A DNA stretch of 64,000 bases from an uncultured bacterium. GTDB lineage: Bacteria; DRYD01. The stretch covers positions 42,827 through 106,826 of the forward strand of contig CAKZQG010000026.1 of the NCBI GenBank assembly GCA_937139605.1, given 5' to 3'. Position numbers and translations under genes: made by a program. Numbering within the stretch: position 1 is the first letter of the stretch; each line of letters starts with the position of its first letter. Positions 42,863-52,207 of the stretch are shown here, one piece after another. The notes under the pieces are model-generated. The model ran no database searches. It saw only the letters and a program-made list of their open reading frames with translations, and was not told where the DNA came from.

Positions 42863-43195
42863 ATGTTTAGAAAGCTGGTATCTGATATTTTTATAATTTT
42901 AGCATTAACTACTAATTTTACCTTTGTTTTTTATCCTAATTCTGTTACAGTTTTTATAACGTTTTTTATTAATTTATTTGCTACTATTTTTAAATTGGGG
43001 GAGACAAAGTATTTATCTACAAAGATTTTAGCTACTAGTTTTGTAGCAGATTTGCATTTATTACCTGCTATATTCTTGTTTTTTTTAGGACAAAAAGATT
43101 TTGCTGTCGCCTTAGCTATCGGTGCTTTGGTAACTAATATTATCTCCGTTCTTTTGGTTATTATCGAAACTATTATAGAACTATTTGAGGAATAA
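42863..43195 (+). CDS. Small membrane protein, DUF6394-like
   Basis: A 110-residue protein with about three membrane helices and a central LSTKILATSFVADLHLLPA stretch. It begins 9 bp after the channel gene. I believe this matches the DUF6394 family, which is found beside potassium-channel genes in other bacteria, but I give that from memory of the sequence pattern. It is probably an accessory of the channel. Confidence 0.6.
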   Translation: MFRKLVSDIFIILALTTNFTFVFYPNSVTVFITFFINLFATIFKLGETKYLSTKILATSFVADLHLLPAIFLFFLGQKDFAVALAIGALVTNIISVLLVIIETIIELFEE

Positions 43196-43371
43196 CTAGT
43201 ATTTAAATTTAGTTTCATTATTTTATAACTCAATATTTCTGCATTAATTATCTATTTCAGTTTTTTGTTTTTTAACATTTATTTTACATTTAATATTTTA
43301 TTGTTTTATTTACTTTATTTAATTTATAAATATAAAAAATAAAAAATAAAAAATGAGGAGGGATAAAAAAT

Positions 43372-43578
43372 ATGAAAATACAAAATAATAACTATTTTTT
43401 TGTAAATACTAAACAAAATTATAAAAATAGTACTCCTGATTATAATTATGATGAATTAGGAAATAAAAAAGATAAACCAAATTATAATCCTGATAATGAT
43501 GAAGATTATTATTCTGGTGGAAATTCTTATGAATATAGCGGTCCTGATGGAACTTATGAATATGACCCATATCACTAA
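43372..43578 (+). CDS. Small acidic Tyr/Asn/Gly-rich protein
   Basis: A 68-residue protein of low complexity: after MKIQNNNYFFVNT it is a string of Asp, Asn, Tyr, Pro and Gly (YYSGGNSYEYSGPDGTYE) and ends YDPYH. It has no signal peptide, helix or cysteine. A strong GAGGAGGG ribosome site suggests high expression. It is followed 33 bp later by the 243-residue unknown protein, whose start (MKILNTTL) resembles its own. It could be a structural or extracellular filler peptide, or a precursor peptide. No maturation enzyme is beside it. Confidence 0.55.
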   Translation: MKIQNNNYFFVNTKQNYKNSTPDYNYDELGNKKDKPNYNPDNDEDYYSGGNSYEYSGPDGTYEYDPYH

Positions 43579-43611
43579 AATAATTAAATATAAACAAAAG
43601 AGGTGGAAAAA

Positions 43612-44343
43612 ATGAAAATATTAAATACAACTTTAAATAGAGATACATTTTCTAATTTAAAATTAAAGAGTGAATCTAAGTTAAGGGATACAGATGAGTT
43701 TGATGTTGATTTTAGTAAAATAGATAATTCATTAGAGTTTTCATTACTTCCTTTTAATGATGCTTATGTTATGTCAAAAGTACTACAAAAGCTAAAAGAA
43801 CAAAAAACAGCTACTATTGAAGGAAAATTGGATAATTTAGATATGAAATTAGTTTTTAGTCTTGTTAGCACTAAATCTAATATAAATACTTATATAGTAA
43901 GAGTTAGTGGAAATATAGGAGATAATGAAATAAAAAGTGATTTATTTTTAACCGAAGGTACAGTTAATGAAAATCTAAAGAATCAAGTAACCTTAAAAAA
44001 TTTAGGGGTAATTAATAATAATTCGTTCCTAGTAAATGCACTATGGTCTGAAACTTTTGATCAATGGGGATTCCAAAAGCTAAGCACTTCTAATGTAAAT
44101 AATGATTCTTCTCAATTAACATTAACATATAATCCAGAAAATCCAGAAGAATTTTATTATAAAGTAAAACAAGATTGTACCTGTACTAAAGAAATAGTTG
44201 AAGCTACTTATATTTCTACCTCTTCTAATAATCAAAATGAAAATGAAACAAAAATGAAAATGACTTTATCCCAAGATTTAACTGCAGAAGGCACTATTAA
44301 AAATAATTCTAAAAAAATTAAATTTAATTACCAAATTAAATAA
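43612..44343 (+). CDS. Unrecognised protein
   Basis: About 243 residues from the ATG at 43612, which has an AGAGGTGG site; a GTG at 43603 lies inside that ribosome site and is rejected. There is no signal peptide. The protein is strand-rich with repeated short acidic loops, a single CTCTKE stretch (about residue 190) and a Lys/Asn-rich end. It could be a beta-sandwich. It forms a pair with the preceding 68-residue protein and is followed by the hydrolase-like membrane protein. I do not recognise a family. Confidence 0.6.
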   Translation: MKILNTTLNRDTFSNLKLKSESKLRDTDEFDVDFSKIDNSLEFSLLPFNDAYVMSKVLQKLKEQKTATIEGKLDNLDMKLVFSLVSTKSNINTYIVRVSGNIGDNEIKSDLFLTEGTVNENLKNQVTLKNLGVINNNSFLVNALWSETFDQWGFQKLSTSNVNNDSSQLTLTYNPENPEEFYYKVKQDCTCTKEIVEATYISTSSNNQNENETKMKMTLSQDLTAEGTIKNNSKKIKFNYQIK

Positions 44344-44383
44344 AAATATAATCTCAAATTAATTTTGGGTATATTAATTTTGA

Positions 44384-45892
44384 GTGAGCGTTTTATTAAA
44401 ATCTAAAAGTAAATTATTGATATGTTTATTTTTTATTTATTTTTCTTTGTTTTGTATTTATTTTATTTTGGATAGCATGAAAATAAATATTATCAATTTT
44501 GCTCATTTTAAAAAAATATTTATATCCTTTAAAAATATTTATCAAAATAAGTATAAAGAAAGTGATCTTGATACTTTTAAGGAAATTTATTTTATTTTAG
44601 TACCTGGAGGAAATGCTAATAAATTTATATTTGAAGTCTATCAAAGAGTCCTATCTAATTATGGTTATGTTATAAATGGGAATTATTTAGGTGTATTAAA
44701 TGAACAAAAATATTATAAACAAGTTCTTGAAATTTATAATTATTTAAAAAGCCATAATAAACACGTAGTTTTAGTTGGACATTCTGCTGGGTCTAATTTA
44801 ATATTGAATATAAAATTAAATGAAAAATTAAATGAAAGTTTTAATGATATTTATTTTTTATTAGCGATGAATACAGATGTTATTGATGAAAATATTTTTG
44901 TAATTAATGGAATTTTTGATGAAATGCATCCTATGCCTGAAACTATTAAAATAACTAAACAAAATTATTACTTAACTTTTACTAATCATATAGGTCAGCT
45001 ATCTGATTTTAATACTATATACTATATCCTTACATTTATTAATAAAAATTACAAACTTTACAACAAAGATACTTCTTATTTAAATGATTTCAATTTAATT
45101 ATGATTAAAGAATTTTTAATATATATTTTTACGATATTTTTATTTACATTTTTGCTTTATTTTTTCTATTTTTATAATTCTTATTTTTCTGTTCATCTGT
45201 TGATTTTGATGTTTTTTTATCTAATCTTTAGAATTAAGTTTGCTTTATATGATGTTAATTTTATTATTTCTGCTATTATTTTAAGTTACTTATTCTTTAA
45301 AACTAAAATTGATATTTTTAATTCTAAAACTAATTACATTATTTATAAATTTAATTTTTTAAAATTTCTAATTAATTTTGAAGTATTGGTTTTGAGTTTT
45401 ATTTTTTCTTTGTTTTTAGCTAATCTGTTTATTTTATTTATCTTTAAAGATATCCATAATATTAAATTTAATGTTTTTAGTATTTTTATATCTTTATTGA
45501 ATCTGATTTTGGGATTAAATTATCATTTGGTAAAGACTATCGGAAATATTTACTGGGTTTTATTTTTCATTTTGATTCTTATTCTTATTTTTGATAAAAT
45601 TAATTATGATAATATTTATATTAACTATGTTAATGAAAGATTAAAGATTTTTAAAGATGGTTTTCAGAAATTGGATTTAATTTTTATTATTTCTTTTATA
45701 GTTCTTGTGGTAGTTTTGATAAATATTTTTAATCTTGTTTTATTTTATTTAGATTTAGATCAGATGGTTTTTGATTTATTTAGGTTTTTTCAATTTATAT
45801 TAAGAATTTTATTAACTGTTTTATTATTTATTAGTTATTTAAAATTGATTAGTTTTAAAAAATTTAATAGTTTTAAATTAAACAGTTTTTAG
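44384..45892 (+). CDS. Alpha/beta-hydrolase-like domain fused to a polytopic membrane domain
   Basis: A 502-residue protein starting at GTG. After an N-terminal helix (about 10-29), residues 60-215 look like an alpha/beta-hydrolase: YFILVPGGNANKFIF with an oxyanion-type turn, the nucleophile elbow VLVGHSAGSNLIL (GHSAG, Ser near 132), and a possible His in TFTNHIGQL. The C-terminal 280 residues contain about eight membrane helices. I know of no standard family with this exact layout. A lipase or esterase that acts on a membrane substrate is the best guess. It ends 3 bp from the convergent AMP-ligase gene. Confidence 0.6.
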   Translation: MSVLLKSKSKLLICLFFIYFSLFCIYFILDSMKINIINFAHFKKIFISFKNIYQNKYKESDLDTFKEIYFILVPGGNANKFIFEVYQRVLSNYGYVINGNYLGVLNEQKYYKQVLEIYNYLKSHNKHVVLVGHSAGSNLILNIKLNEKLNESFNDIYFLLAMNTDVIDENIFVINGIFDEMHPMPETIKITKQNYYLTFTNHIGQLSDFNTIYYILTFINKNYKLYNKDTSYLNDFNLIMIKEFLIYIFTIFLFTFLLYFFYFYNSYFSVHLLILMFFYLIFRIKFALYDVNFIISAIILSYLFFKTKIDIFNSKTNYIIYKFNFLKFLINFEVLVLSFIFSLFLANLFILFIFKDIHNIKFNVFSIFISLLNLILGLNYHLVKTIGNIYWVLFFILILILIFDKINYDNIYINYVNERLKIFKDGFQKLDLIFIISFIVLVVVLINIFNLVLFYLDLDQMVFDLFRFFQFILRILLTVLLFISYLKLISFKKFNSFKLNSF

Positions 45893-45895
45893 TAT

Positions 45896-47440
45896 TTATT
45901 TTAAAGGGTAGTTTTTTGAGATAATTTCTGTTAGCTTTTGATAATCTACTTTGGAGTTATGACGTTTATCTAATGGAATATCTCTAAATATTATATAAAA
46001 ATCTAAATTTAGTTTTACTAATATTTCCTTTATTCTTTGTTCTATTGTTTTTTTTATATTAATAAAATTATTTTTTTTAATTTTTTTTAGTTTAATAAAA
46101 ATAAAGGCTTTATTATTGTTTATAATGAATGCGGATTTTTCTACCCCTTCTGTTTTATCTATTATTTGTTCTATTTGTAATGGAAATAGGTAAAAATTAT
46201 TAATAAGAAATTTAGGTTCTGATTTTCCTAATATCCAAAGGTTTCCTAAATTATCAAAGTATCCAATATCTCCTATTTTATGGTAGTTTTTTTTATCTAT
46301 TTCTATTTTATTTTGATTTAAATTATTTGGGATATATCCATTTGCAATATTTTCTCCATTAACTACTATTTCTCCAACTTTGAAATCCAAAGTTTTAAAA
46401 TCTAAAACGTTATAGACTTTTATTTCATTTATTATTTTTACATCAATATCATTAATGGGTTTGCCTACGCATACTCCTGGTAAATATGATAATTCATTTA
46501 ATTTATTTAATTCATTTAATTCATTTAAGTTTATATGTGCTATTGGTTCTGCTTCTGTAGAACCGTATAAAACCTCTATTTCTGAGTTTATAAAAATCTC
46601 TTTTAATTCTTTTAGGAATTCTAAATAAACGGGAGCTCCACCCGTATATATTAGCCTTATATTATCTAATATTATTCGTTTTTCCTTACAATAATTTATT
46701 ATATATTTTAGCAAACCTAAGGATACCGTTATAGTTGTACTCTTTTTAAGATAATTGATAATTTCCTTAATATTTATATTTTCCCAGTTACTTATATAAT
46801 ACAAATACGAGCTTATGTTATAATAAATATTTTTTAAAGCAAATAAAGGAAGATTAGTAAAATCAATATCTTTACTAGTTATTTTCATATTTTTATATAA
46901 GTATTCTCCTTGTTTGAATATAGTTTTGTAAGTTCTTATAACTCCTTTAGGAGTTTTATTACTTCCACTTGTAAAACTTATAATTGCTACCTTATCAAAA
47001 AAATTTTTGTTAAAAATTTCATCTTTTATATTTTTATCTGTTTCTTTATATAAATTTTCGTTTATTTTTGGGATTTTTAAGCTTTTTTCTTTATTAAATG
47101 TGATTATTGAAGTTGTTATTTTTAAAGGGATTGAATTATCTTTAATTTTTTGATTAAATAGTTTAAGTATTTGAAAGTAATAATTATAAATAATTGCTTT
47201 AGGGTTAGTATAGTTAATTATGTTTTGAATATTATTAATTATTCTAGGTTCTATAAATATTGTTGTTGCTCCTAGTTTAAAGAGTGCTAATAATATACAA
47301 TATAATTCAATAGATATTGGAAAAAATAAGATAACTTCATCGTTTTCTTTTATTCCTAAATCTTGAAGTTGTTTAGAAATTAATTTAGCTTTTAAAAATA
47401 GTTCGTTATAAGTTATTGATTTATTTTTTATGTATAGCAT
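45896..47440 (-). CDS. AMP-dependent acyl-CoA/acid ligase
   Basis: A 514-residue ANL-family enzyme. The P-loop reads SFTSGSNKTPKGVIRTYK (about 165-182); YGSTEAEPIA is the adenine motif, followed by GDIGYFDNLGNLWILGKSEPKF (about 400-420) and a C-terminal DKRHNSKVDYQKL with the catalytic Lys. It activates a carboxylic acid, likely a fatty acid. A low-complexity insertion (LNELNELNKLNEL, about 305-316) is encoded by AATTCATTT-like repeats at 46491-46530. It lies 55 bp downstream of the GNAT gene. Confidence 0.88.
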   Translation of the reverse strand: MLYIKNKSITYNELFLKAKLISKQLQDLGIKENDEVILFFPISIELYCILLALFKLGATTIFIEPRIINNIQNIINYTNPKAIIYNYYFQILKLFNQKIKDNSIPLKITTSIITFNKEKSLKIPKINENLYKETDKNIKDEIFNKNFFDKVAIISFTSGSNKTPKGVIRTYKTIFKQGEYLYKNMKITSKDIDFTNLPLFALKNIYYNISSYLYYISNWENINIKEIINYLKKSTTITVSLGLLKYIINYCKEKRIILDNIRLIYTGGAPVYLEFLKELKEIFINSEIEVLYGSTEAEPIAHINLNELNELNKLNELSYLPGVCVGKPINDIDVKIINEIKVYNVLDFKTLDFKVGEIVVNGENIANGYIPNNLNQNKIEIDKKNYHKIGDIGYFDNLGNLWILGKSEPKFLINNFYLFPLQIEQIIDKTEGVEKSAFIINNNKAFIFIKLKKIKKNNFINIKKTIEQRIKEILVKLNLDFYIIFRDIPLDKRHNSKVDYQKLTEIISKNYPLK

Positions 47441-47495
47441 AGCTTAAATATCCCTACAAAGCTAATTATAAATCCAGCAAGCACTACTTTTATTA

Positions 47496-48503
47496 TTAGA
47501 TTTCATATAGAAATAGGGAGTATCTTTTAAAGAAAGTAGAATTATTAGTTAGTTTTAGGATTACTTTGTTATCTTCGCGCATGAAAGCAAAAATCCCTGT
47601 ATTTATATTTTTTTCTAATGCTTCTTTAAATGCTAAGTAAAATAATGCTGAACCTATGCCTTGATTTCTATACTCATTTGATATGGTTATACTCTTAAAT
47701 ACTACATAATCTTTATCATATATATAAAACAAAAATCCTATTTCTTTAGAGTTTTTACAAGCAAAATAAACCTCTATTTTATCTAAATATTTTCCTAAAG
47801 GCTTATAAATTTCTAAAAATTCTTTAAATGATATTTTATTAAACAAAAAACTATCTTCAAAGTTATTTACTGATAAATTATAAATAATTTCTAATTCTTT
47901 TAGGAATTCATTTTTATTTAGTTTTCTAAATTCAAAATTATTATTTATTGCTGCGTTATACTTAGAAAATTCTAAATTTTGTTTAAGATTGTAAGTTATT
48001 GTAGAGTAATAATTTTTAATAATTTTGAATCCAAATTTTTCAAATAAAATTGGATAATATTCTTTATTTTGGATATCTAGTATAAAATAGTTTTCAAATC
48101 CTTGGGTTACAAATCTGTATTTATGGAAAGTATTGAAATTAACTGGCGCTATTATTTTAGATATTTTGTTGGTTTTAAAGTATTCTATAATTTTTGAAAT
48201 TAGTTTTTGAAATAGTTTATAATTTTTAGTGCTTTCAAAAAATCCAATTAATCCGATTACTTTATTATCTAAGGTTAAATAAGGGTTTATAATTGCACTT
48301 GCTCTTAATATTGGTTTGCTTTTATTATCAATTACTATGTAGTTTTTTATTTTTACATATTCAAAAACTGGATAAGTTTTTTGTAATTGTAAAAAAGTTA
48401 ATTGATAGTTATTATTTTTATAAAGTTCTTTTTCAAGTTGGATGAAATGTTTTAAAAGATTATCATCAAAATCAAATTCTATTATATCAAATTTATTGAT
48501 CAT
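47496..48503 (-). CDS. GNAT-family N-acyltransferase
   Basis: A 335-residue protein. Acetyl-CoA binding is shown near the C-terminus by ITISNEYRNQGIGSALFYLAFKEAL (the Q/R-x-x-G-x-G/A motif). The N-terminal 150 residues carry KIIAPVNFNTFHKYRF and probably form a second, degenerate GNAT domain. Substrate unknown. It lies 7 bp after the TsaB gene and may be linked to the downstream AMP ligase. Confidence 0.75.
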   Translation of the reverse strand: MINKFDIIEFDFDDNLLKHFIQLEKELYKNNNYQLTFLQLQKTYPVFEYVKIKNYIVIDNKSKPILRASAIINPYLTLDNKVIGLIGFFESTKNYKLFQKLISKIIEYFKTNKISKIIAPVNFNTFHKYRFVTQGFENYFILDIQNKEYYPILFEKFGFKIIKNYYSTITYNLKQNLEFSKYNAAINNNFEFRKLNKNEFLKELEIIYNLSVNNFEDSFLFNKISFKEFLEIYKPLGKYLDKIEVYFACKNSKEIGFLFYIYDKDYVVFKSITISNEYRNQGIGSALFYLAFKEALEKNINTGIFAFMREDNKVILKLTNNSTFFKRYSLFLYEI

Positions 48504-48510
48504 TTTGTTT

Positions 48511-49230
48511 TTAGTAAGTAAGTTGTAGGAATGCAGGATCTTCTTTTTTAAGATTATCTAAATAAAATGAAGCTTTGGCTATATTAGATGAAGTAAATAT
48601 ATCCCTTAGATCTATAAAATTTATTCCTAGATTTTCTATTTCAATTATATCATCTAAATCCATATTGGGGGATACTATAATTAAATTATTGTCTAAATTG
48701 TTAGAGTATTCTTGAATTAGTTTTTGTAATTCAATTTTAGAAATATCATTTATTAAGTATTGACTACCTTCTTGAGTTATTTTATTATAAATATTATAAA
48801 AATCATTTAATTTAAGGATTTTAAATTTACTATTAGATACTTTAATAATAACTAGAATGCAATTTTTGGGGTTTATGTAATCTTTATAAAAGTAATAGAA
48901 AACATTTAATATAGCTTTGAAAGTATCTATTGAATATAAATCTGCTTGATTTATGAATGCAAAGGTTTGGGAGATTATAGCTCCTATTCTTAATGATGTA
49001 AAAAAACCAGGACCACTTAAAACTAATACTTCTTTTATTTCTCTTAAATCAATCCCTATTTTTTCTTTTATTAATTTAAAAAAATAGGGGAATATGCTTA
49101 GTTGTGATTGATTATCTATGTCCGAGTAATACAAATTAAACTCTATTATACTCTTTAGGGAATTGTTTTCTTTTTTAAGCAAACTAAATGATGAATTTAA
49201 AGAAAACGTACTTACAGATAGTATATACAT
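48511..49230 (-). CDS. tsaB: tRNA t6A synthesis protein TsaB
   Basis: A 239-residue actin-like protein: ILSVSTFSLNSSFSLL (the usual ILAIDTS start), QLSIFPYFFKLIKEKIG and the hallmark VLVLSGPGFFTSLRIGAIISQT (SGPGSFTGLRIG in most). TsaB is the dimer partner and activator of TsaD in the t6A37 tRNA modification, downstream of TsaC (14576-15613). The Asp of the first motif is replaced by Ser. No TsaE or TsaD is adjacent. Confidence 0.85.
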   Translation of the reverse strand: MYILSVSTFSLNSSFSLLKKENNSLKSIIEFNLYYSDIDNQSQLSIFPYFFKLIKEKIGIDLREIKEVLVLSGPGFFTSLRIGAIISQTFAFINQADLYSIDTFKAILNVFYYFYKDYINPKNCILVIIKVSNSKFKILKLNDFYNIYNKITQEGSQYLINDISKIELQKLIQEYSNNLDNNLIIVSPNMDLDDIIEIENLGINFIDLRDIFTSSNIAKASFYLDNLKKEDPAFLQLTY

Positions 49231-49371
49231 TTTTAAATCCCCCTTCTATTTTTTATGTTAAAAATATAATTAAATTTTAATTAAAAAAGTAAAAAAAATG
49301 TAAAAAAAGTAAATAAAAAGGGATTCTTTTTATAAAAATAGAACCAAATAAATAGGAAGGTGGTAAAAAAT

Positions 49372-50238
49372 ATGGACAATCCGGAAAATAAAGAAAATAA
49401 AAATATTAAAATAAATTCTGAAAATACTACTTCTGAAGATTCTGAAAAAAAACAAATTAATAAAATTAAATATCAAAAGAATTTAGATTTTATTAAAGAG
49501 ATAATAAATAAGTATAAATTTTTAGAAAACTTAAAAACTGGGGTTTCTAATTTAGAAAAAGAAGAAAATATTTATCAATTAGTAGATCTGTTTAGAATAG
49601 CTTTAATTTTATTTGATGAAAAATTTAATGAAGAAATAAAAGAGTATAAAAGTTATAAAGAAAAATTTGAGGCACTTAAAGAAGAATTTAATTTAGATGA
49701 ATATAATAAACTTAAAGAAGATTTTCAAAATATACTTAAAGAAAATAACGAGCTAAAAAGTAAATATGATGATTTATTAACAAAATATCAGCAAATAGTA
49801 GAAGCTTATAAAAATATTAAAGAAAATTATGAAGGCTATGTAAATAGGGTAGAAAAGAATTTTGAAAAAATGAAACGAGAAGCTAAAGAAAGAATAATCA
49901 CTAATTTAGTCCCTGTTCTAGACAGTTTCGAAATTTCTTTAAAATCTATTAATGAAAATGTTAATGATATAAATACAATTAAGAAAGGAATTAGCTTAAT
50001 TTATTCTCAACTTTTGGATGTATTAAAAAACGAAGGAATGGAAATAATTAATAGTGAAGGTACTAAATTTGATCCTTCTTTACATGAAGCAATAGAGATA
50101 GTAGAAACAGATGAATTAGAAGATGAAACAATTATCCAAGAATATAGACCTGCTTATAAGCTTTTGGATAAAGTGATAAGGCCTGCTACCGTTAAAGTAG
50201 CTAAAAACCCTAAAAATGATAAAAATCAAAATAATTAA
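49372..50238 (+). CDS. grpE: GrpE nucleotide exchange factor
   Basis: About 288 residues from the ATG at 49372; a GTG at 49360 lies in the AGGAAGGTGG ribosome site. The N-terminal 150 residues are charged and coiled-coil, much longer than in E. coli GrpE. The core is clear: NRVEKNFEKMKREAKERI, LVPVLDSFEISL, GMEIINSEGTKFDPSLHEAI and EYRPAYKLLDKVIRPATVKV. It drives ADP release from DnaK. It heads grpE-dnaK-dnaJ; no hrcA precedes it and I see no CIRCE element. Confidence 0.95.
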   Translation: MDNPENKENKNIKINSENTTSEDSEKKQINKIKYQKNLDFIKEIINKYKFLENLKTGVSNLEKEENIYQLVDLFRIALILFDEKFNEEIKEYKSYKEKFEALKEEFNLDEYNKLKEDFQNILKENNELKSKYDDLLTKYQQIVEAYKNIKENYEGYVNRVEKNFEKMKREAKERIITNLVPVLDSFEISLKSINENVNDINTIKKGISLIYSQLLDVLKNEGMEIINSEGTKFDPSLHEAIEIVETDELEDETIIQEYRPAYKLLDKVIRPATVKVAKNPKNDKNQNN

Positions 50239-50276
50239 AATAATTGAATTAGTTTTTGATACGAGGTGAAATTATT

Positions 50277-52172
50277 ATGGCTAAAATTATAGGGATAGAT
50301 TTAGGGACTACAAATAGTGTTATGGCTATTATGGAAGCAGGTAAGCCTGTTGTTATCCCTAACTCTGAAGGGGAATACTTAACTCCTTCTGTTGTTAGTT
50401 TTACTAAAACTGGAGATAGGATTGTTGGATCATTAGCTAAAAGACAATTGGCAATTAACCCGGAAAGAACTATAAAAAGTATAAAAAGAAAGATGGGAAC
50501 TGATTATAAAGTTAAAATAGGAGATGTGGAATATACTCCCCAAGAGATAAGTGCTATGATATTGCAAAAAATGAAATTAGATGCTGAAAATTATTTAGAA
50601 ACCAAAATAGAGAAAGCGGTAATAACTGTACCTGCTCACTTTGATGATGCCCAAAGACAAGCTACTAAAGATGCAGGAACTATAGCGGGTTTAGAAGTAG
50701 TTAGGATATTAAATGAGCCTACTGCTGCAGCTATGGCATATGGATTCGATAAACAAGATAAAATTCAAACTATTGTAGTATTTGATCTAGGGGGAGGTAC
50801 TTTTGATGTATCTATCTTACAGATAGGGGAAGGAATCTTTGAGGTTTTAGGGACTGCTGGGGATAATTTTTTAGGTGGTGATGACTGGGATAATAGAATA
50901 ATGAACTGGATTATTGATAAATTCCTAAATGAATATAATATAGACTTAAGGCTACAAAGAGAAGCTATCCAAAAGATATTGGAAGCTTCTGAACGCGCTA
51001 AAATAGAGCTATCTTCTAAAGAAGAAACTGTTATTAAAATTCCGTTTATTGCCTCTGATGTAACAGGACCAAAGCATATAAACTACAAACTAACTAGAAA
51101 AGAATTTGAAGAAATGACTAAAGATCTAGTTGAAAGATTAAGGGAACCAGTGGATTTAGCTTTTAAAACAGCGAATTTAAGATATAATCAAGTGGATGAA
51201 GTTATTTTAGTAGGTGGGGCTACTAGGATGCCAATGGTTAAGGAAATGGCTAAAAAAATATTTAATAAAGAGCCGCGAGCTGATATAGATCCTGATAAAG
51301 TTGTAGCTATAGGTGCTGCCATCCAAGCAGGGATTATTGAAGGCAATGTTAAAGAAATGGTTTTACTTGATGTCACTTCTTTATCAATTGGAGTTGAAAC
51401 AGCCGGTGGTGGTTTTGCTAAAATTATCCCAAGAAACACTCAAATTCCGGTAAAGAAATCTAAGATATTTACAACAGTACAAGATGGACAAACTACTGTA
51501 GAAGTTCATGTACTTCAAGGAGAACGAGAATTAGCAAAATATAATAAATCCTTAGCAAGATTTGATTTAGTAGGGATTCCCCCTGCTCCAAGAGGGGTTC
51601 CTAAGATAGAGGTAACTTTTGAGATAGATGCTGATGGGATTTTACATGTTAGTGCTACAGATTTAGCTACAGGAAATAAACAAAAAGTAGTTATTCATTC
51701 GGCTTTACATTTAGATAGAGCAGAGGTAGAAAGGATGATAGAAGATGCTGCTAAACATGCTCAAACTGATAGAAAAATAAGAGAAGAACAGACTGCTATT
51801 AGTCGTGCTAATGTTGAAATAGAAATTGCAGAAAATTTATTAAAGAATTATGAAGTAATTTTGGATCCTAAGTTAGTTGAAAAAACTAAAAAAGCTCTAA
51901 ATCACTTACAATTAGCTCTATCATCTAAGAATTTAGAAGAAATAAAAAAATATACAGAAGAACTAAGAAATGCTAACTTTTCTTTAGGTACTGAATTATA
52001 TAATATAATGGAAAAACAAGGGGTTCAAAAGCAAGAAGAAGTAGCTTCAAATCCTACTGCTACTCAAGGTACAGCTACTCAGAAATCTAAAGGAGATACA
52101 ATATTAGAACAGATTAAGCAAGTCAAAGATGAAGATATTTTAGCCTGGTTTAAACGTAAAAAATCTGATTAA
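50277..52172 (+). CDS. dnaK: Molecular chaperone DnaK
   Basis: About 631 residues from the ATG at 50277, which has a GAGGTGAA site (an earlier ATG at 50256 would lack one). It begins MAKIIGIDLGTTNSVMAI and has VITVPAHFDDAQRQATKDA, VFDLGGGTFDVSIL, VGGATRMPMVKE, the interdomain linker VLLDVTSLSIGVETAGG, and a C-terminal tail that lacks the classical EEVDD end. It is an Hsp70 ATPase. It lies 38 bp after grpE and 35 bp before dnaJ. Confidence 0.98.
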   Translation: MAKIIGIDLGTTNSVMAIMEAGKPVVIPNSEGEYLTPSVVSFTKTGDRIVGSLAKRQLAINPERTIKSIKRKMGTDYKVKIGDVEYTPQEISAMILQKMKLDAENYLETKIEKAVITVPAHFDDAQRQATKDAGTIAGLEVVRILNEPTAAAMAYGFDKQDKIQTIVVFDLGGGTFDVSILQIGEGIFEVLGTAGDNFLGGDDWDNRIMNWIIDKFLNEYNIDLRLQREAIQKILEASERAKIELSSKEETVIKIPFIASDVTGPKHINYKLTRKEFEEMTKDLVERLREPVDLAFKTANLRYNQVDEVILVGGATRMPMVKEMAKKIFNKEPRADIDPDKVVAIGAAIQAGIIEGNVKEMVLLDVTSLSIGVETAGGGFAKIIPRNTQIPVKKSKIFTTVQDGQTTVEVHVLQGERELAKYNKSLARFDLVGIPPAPRGVPKIEVTFEIDADGILHVSATDLATGNKQKVVIHSALHLDRAEVERMIEDAAKHAQTDRKIREEQTAISRANVEIEIAENLLKNYEVILDPKLVEKTKKALNHLQLALSSKNLEEIKKYTEELRNANFSLGTELYNIMEKQGVQKQEEVASNPTATQGTATQKSKGDTILEQIKQVKDEDILAWFKRKKSD

Positions 52173-52207
52173 ATTAAATTAAATTATTTGATAGTGATTA
52201 AATTGAT

